From contig JABSOW010000013.1 of NCBI GenBank assembly GCA_013215465.1, positions 1 to 64,000 of the forward strand: a stretch of DNA of 64,000 bases, read 5' to 3'. The notes beneath the pieces were generated by a model, which saw nothing but the letters and a program-made list of their open reading frames with translations, ran no database searches and had not been told where the DNA came from. Positions 62,803 to 64,000 of the stretch are shown here, in pieces; positions within the stretch are counted from its first letter, which is position 1; each line of letters starts with the position of its first letter. The position numbers and the translations under genes were made by a program. Origin of the DNA: Colwellia sp. (lineage in GTDB: Bacteria; Pseudomonadota; Gammaproteobacteria; Enterobacterales; Alteromonadaceae).

Positions 62803-64000
62803 ATGTTAGAAAATATTCGAGAAAGCTCGCAGGGCTTGACGGCCAAAATTATTCTTGGCCTTATTATATTAACTTTTGCTGTTGCAGGTCTTGGTAGCTA
62901 CACTAATTCTGTTGATACTTCTGTTGCTACTGTTAACGGTGAAAAAATCAGCCTACAAGACTTCAATAAAGCTTATCAAGCGCAACGTAACCGAATGGCG
63001 CAACAATTTGGCGATATGTTTGATACTTTATCTAATGATAGTAATTATATGGCTAATTTTCGCCAGGGTGTTTTAGATAATTTAATTAATGAAAAATTAA
63101 TAGATCAAAGTGCAGAGAGTCTTGCCATTCGTGTATCTGATGAGCGAATTAAAAAGACGATTAGAGCAATGCCTGAATTTCAAGTTGACGGTGTTTTTGA
63201 TAATAACCGCTACTTGGCTATTATTAACCAAGCTGGTTTTTTCCAATCATCAAACTTTCGAGATTATTTACGTGTTGAAATGACTCGTCGTCAATTATCT
63301 CAAGCACTTGTAGCTACTGAGTTTAATTTACCTTATCAAGAAAAGTTACAATTGACTTTGCAAAACCAAACCCGTGATATTCGTTTTGCGACTATCTCGG
63401 CAAAACAGTTTGAGGCAGAAATAGATATTAGCGAAGCAGAAATTAAAACTTACTATCAAGCGAATCAAATACGCTTTGAAAATAAAGAACAAGTAAAAGT
63501 AAATTACATTCGTTTAAGTGTTGCTGATATCGCCAAAAATATTAATGTTAGTGATGAGGAAATAGCTAGCTATTATCAAGATAATATACCTAGTTTTACT
63601 CAAGCAGAGCAGCGTCGTGTTTCACATATTATGATCGAGTTTACTGAAGGTGATAGTGATAGTGAAACTACAGCTAAAACACAAGCCGAAGCTGTATTAG
63701 CTCGTCTTGCTCAAGGGGAAAATTTTGCCACGCTGGCTAAAGAATTATCAAATGATACATTTAGTGGTGAAAATGGTGGTGATCTAGATTATCTTGAAGC
63801 CGGTGTTATGGAGTTAAATTTTGATGATGCAGCTTTTGCATTAACAGCTGTAGGCGATATTACCGAGCTAGTAAAAACGAGCTTTGGTTACCATGTGATA
63901 AAACTGACTGAGCTTAAGGCCGAAGTTATCCAAAGCTTGGCTGAGGTTAAAACTGAATTACAGGCTAAAGTGAGTAGTGAAAAAGCACAAGAGGAGTTTT
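62803..64000 (+). CDS. ppiD: Periplasmic chaperone / peptidyl-prolyl isomerase PpiD, N-terminal part (cut by window edge)
   Basis: The first 399 codons of PpiD. A short cytoplasmic start (MLENIRESSQGLTAKI) is followed by one membrane anchor (IILGLIILTFAVAGLGS, about 16-33), the SurA-like N-terminal chaperone region, and a parvulin domain from about residue 270 (RRVSHIMIEFTEGD, NGGDLDYLEAGVM, FGYHVIKLTE). It helps outer-membrane and exported proteins fold after leaving the Sec translocon. Gene order hupB-ppiD is conserved. The frame is open to the window end. Confidence 0.95.
   Translation, partial: MLENIRESSQGLTAKIILGLIILTFAVAGLGSYTNSVDTSVATVNGEKISLQDFNKAYQAQRNRMAQQFGDMFDTLSNDSNYMANFRQGVLDNLINEKLIDQSAESLAIRVSDERIKKTIRAMPEFQVDGVFDNNRYLAIINQAGFFQSSNFRDYLRVEMTRRQLSQALVATEFNLPYQEKLQLTLQNQTRDIRFATISAKQFEAEIDISEAEIKTYYQANQIRFENKEQVKVNYIRLSVADIAKNINVSDEEIASYYQDNIPSFTQAEQRRVSHIMIEFTEGDSDSETTAKTQAEAVLARLAQGENFATLAKELSNDTFSGENGGDLDYLEAGVMELNFDDAAFALTAVGDITELVKTSFGYHVIKLTELKAEVIQSLAEVKTELQAKVSSEKAQEEF

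Overview
The window reads as a chromosomal segment of an AT-rich marine gammaproteobacterium, most likely Alteromonadales and probably Colwelliaceae (Colwellia/Thalassotalea-like). This is inferred from the gene order tig-clpP-clpX-lon-hupB-ppiD and rsmE-gshB-yqgE-yqgF, from miaE, a MetJ-type operator at metK, two large TonB-dependent receptors, a receptor/tryptophan-halogenase pair and the low GC. No search could be run, so the taxonomy is inference.

Layout. 1-1650: start of an RND efflux pump, an ArsR repressor with the two cysteines of persulfide sensors, and a divergent rhodanese. 1705-5440: lysA and a two-component system. 5608-19563: a locus that looks built for recovering peptidoglycan fragments. 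It holds a lipoprotein GH3 hexosaminidase, a DUF819 membrane protein, an NlpC/P60 endopeptidase, an L-Ala-D/L-Glu-type epimerase, an SSS symporter, an amino-sugar kinase, a TonB-dependent receptor and a flavin-dependent halogenase. 19610-25628: FMN reductase with a divergent LysR, DUF2982, decayed gene remnants, a radical SAM protein and a PAS chemoreceptor with an FNR-like box. 25629-31192: AEC carrier, yqgF, yqgE, gshB, rsmE, and metK under a MetJ-type operator.

31215-46776 is an accessory, partly decayed region. A sulfatase pseudogene is interrupted by a small TA-flanked element. Next come a TonB receptor and a LysR regulator divergent from a six-gene operon (NhaC antiporter, two-subunit CoA transferase, M20 deacylase, thiolase, class III aminotransferase). 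That operon fits degradation of an (N-acyl) beta-amino acid. It is followed by an IS481-type remnant, a ureohydrolase / dead aldehyde dehydrogenase / aminotransferase operon and a LuxR-type regulator. 46979-50144: miaE, then a mer-like operon without merA (GDCCVxC protein, MerT-like, MerP-like, outer-membrane barrel) divergent from merR. A second, longer copy of the TA element lies between its promoter and its first gene.

50265-64000 is mostly conserved: lpxH, ppiB, cysS, folD, a tRNA cluster (Pro-Arg-His-Pro) trailed by decaying tRNA-Pro-derived repeats, then tig, clpP, clpX, lon (with a sigma-32-like promoter), hupB and the start of ppiD. The best candidates for something under-described are the muropeptide locus with DUF819, the beta-amino-acid-type operon with a shared 11-mer also in front of the TonB receptor, and the merA-less GDCCVxC operon.
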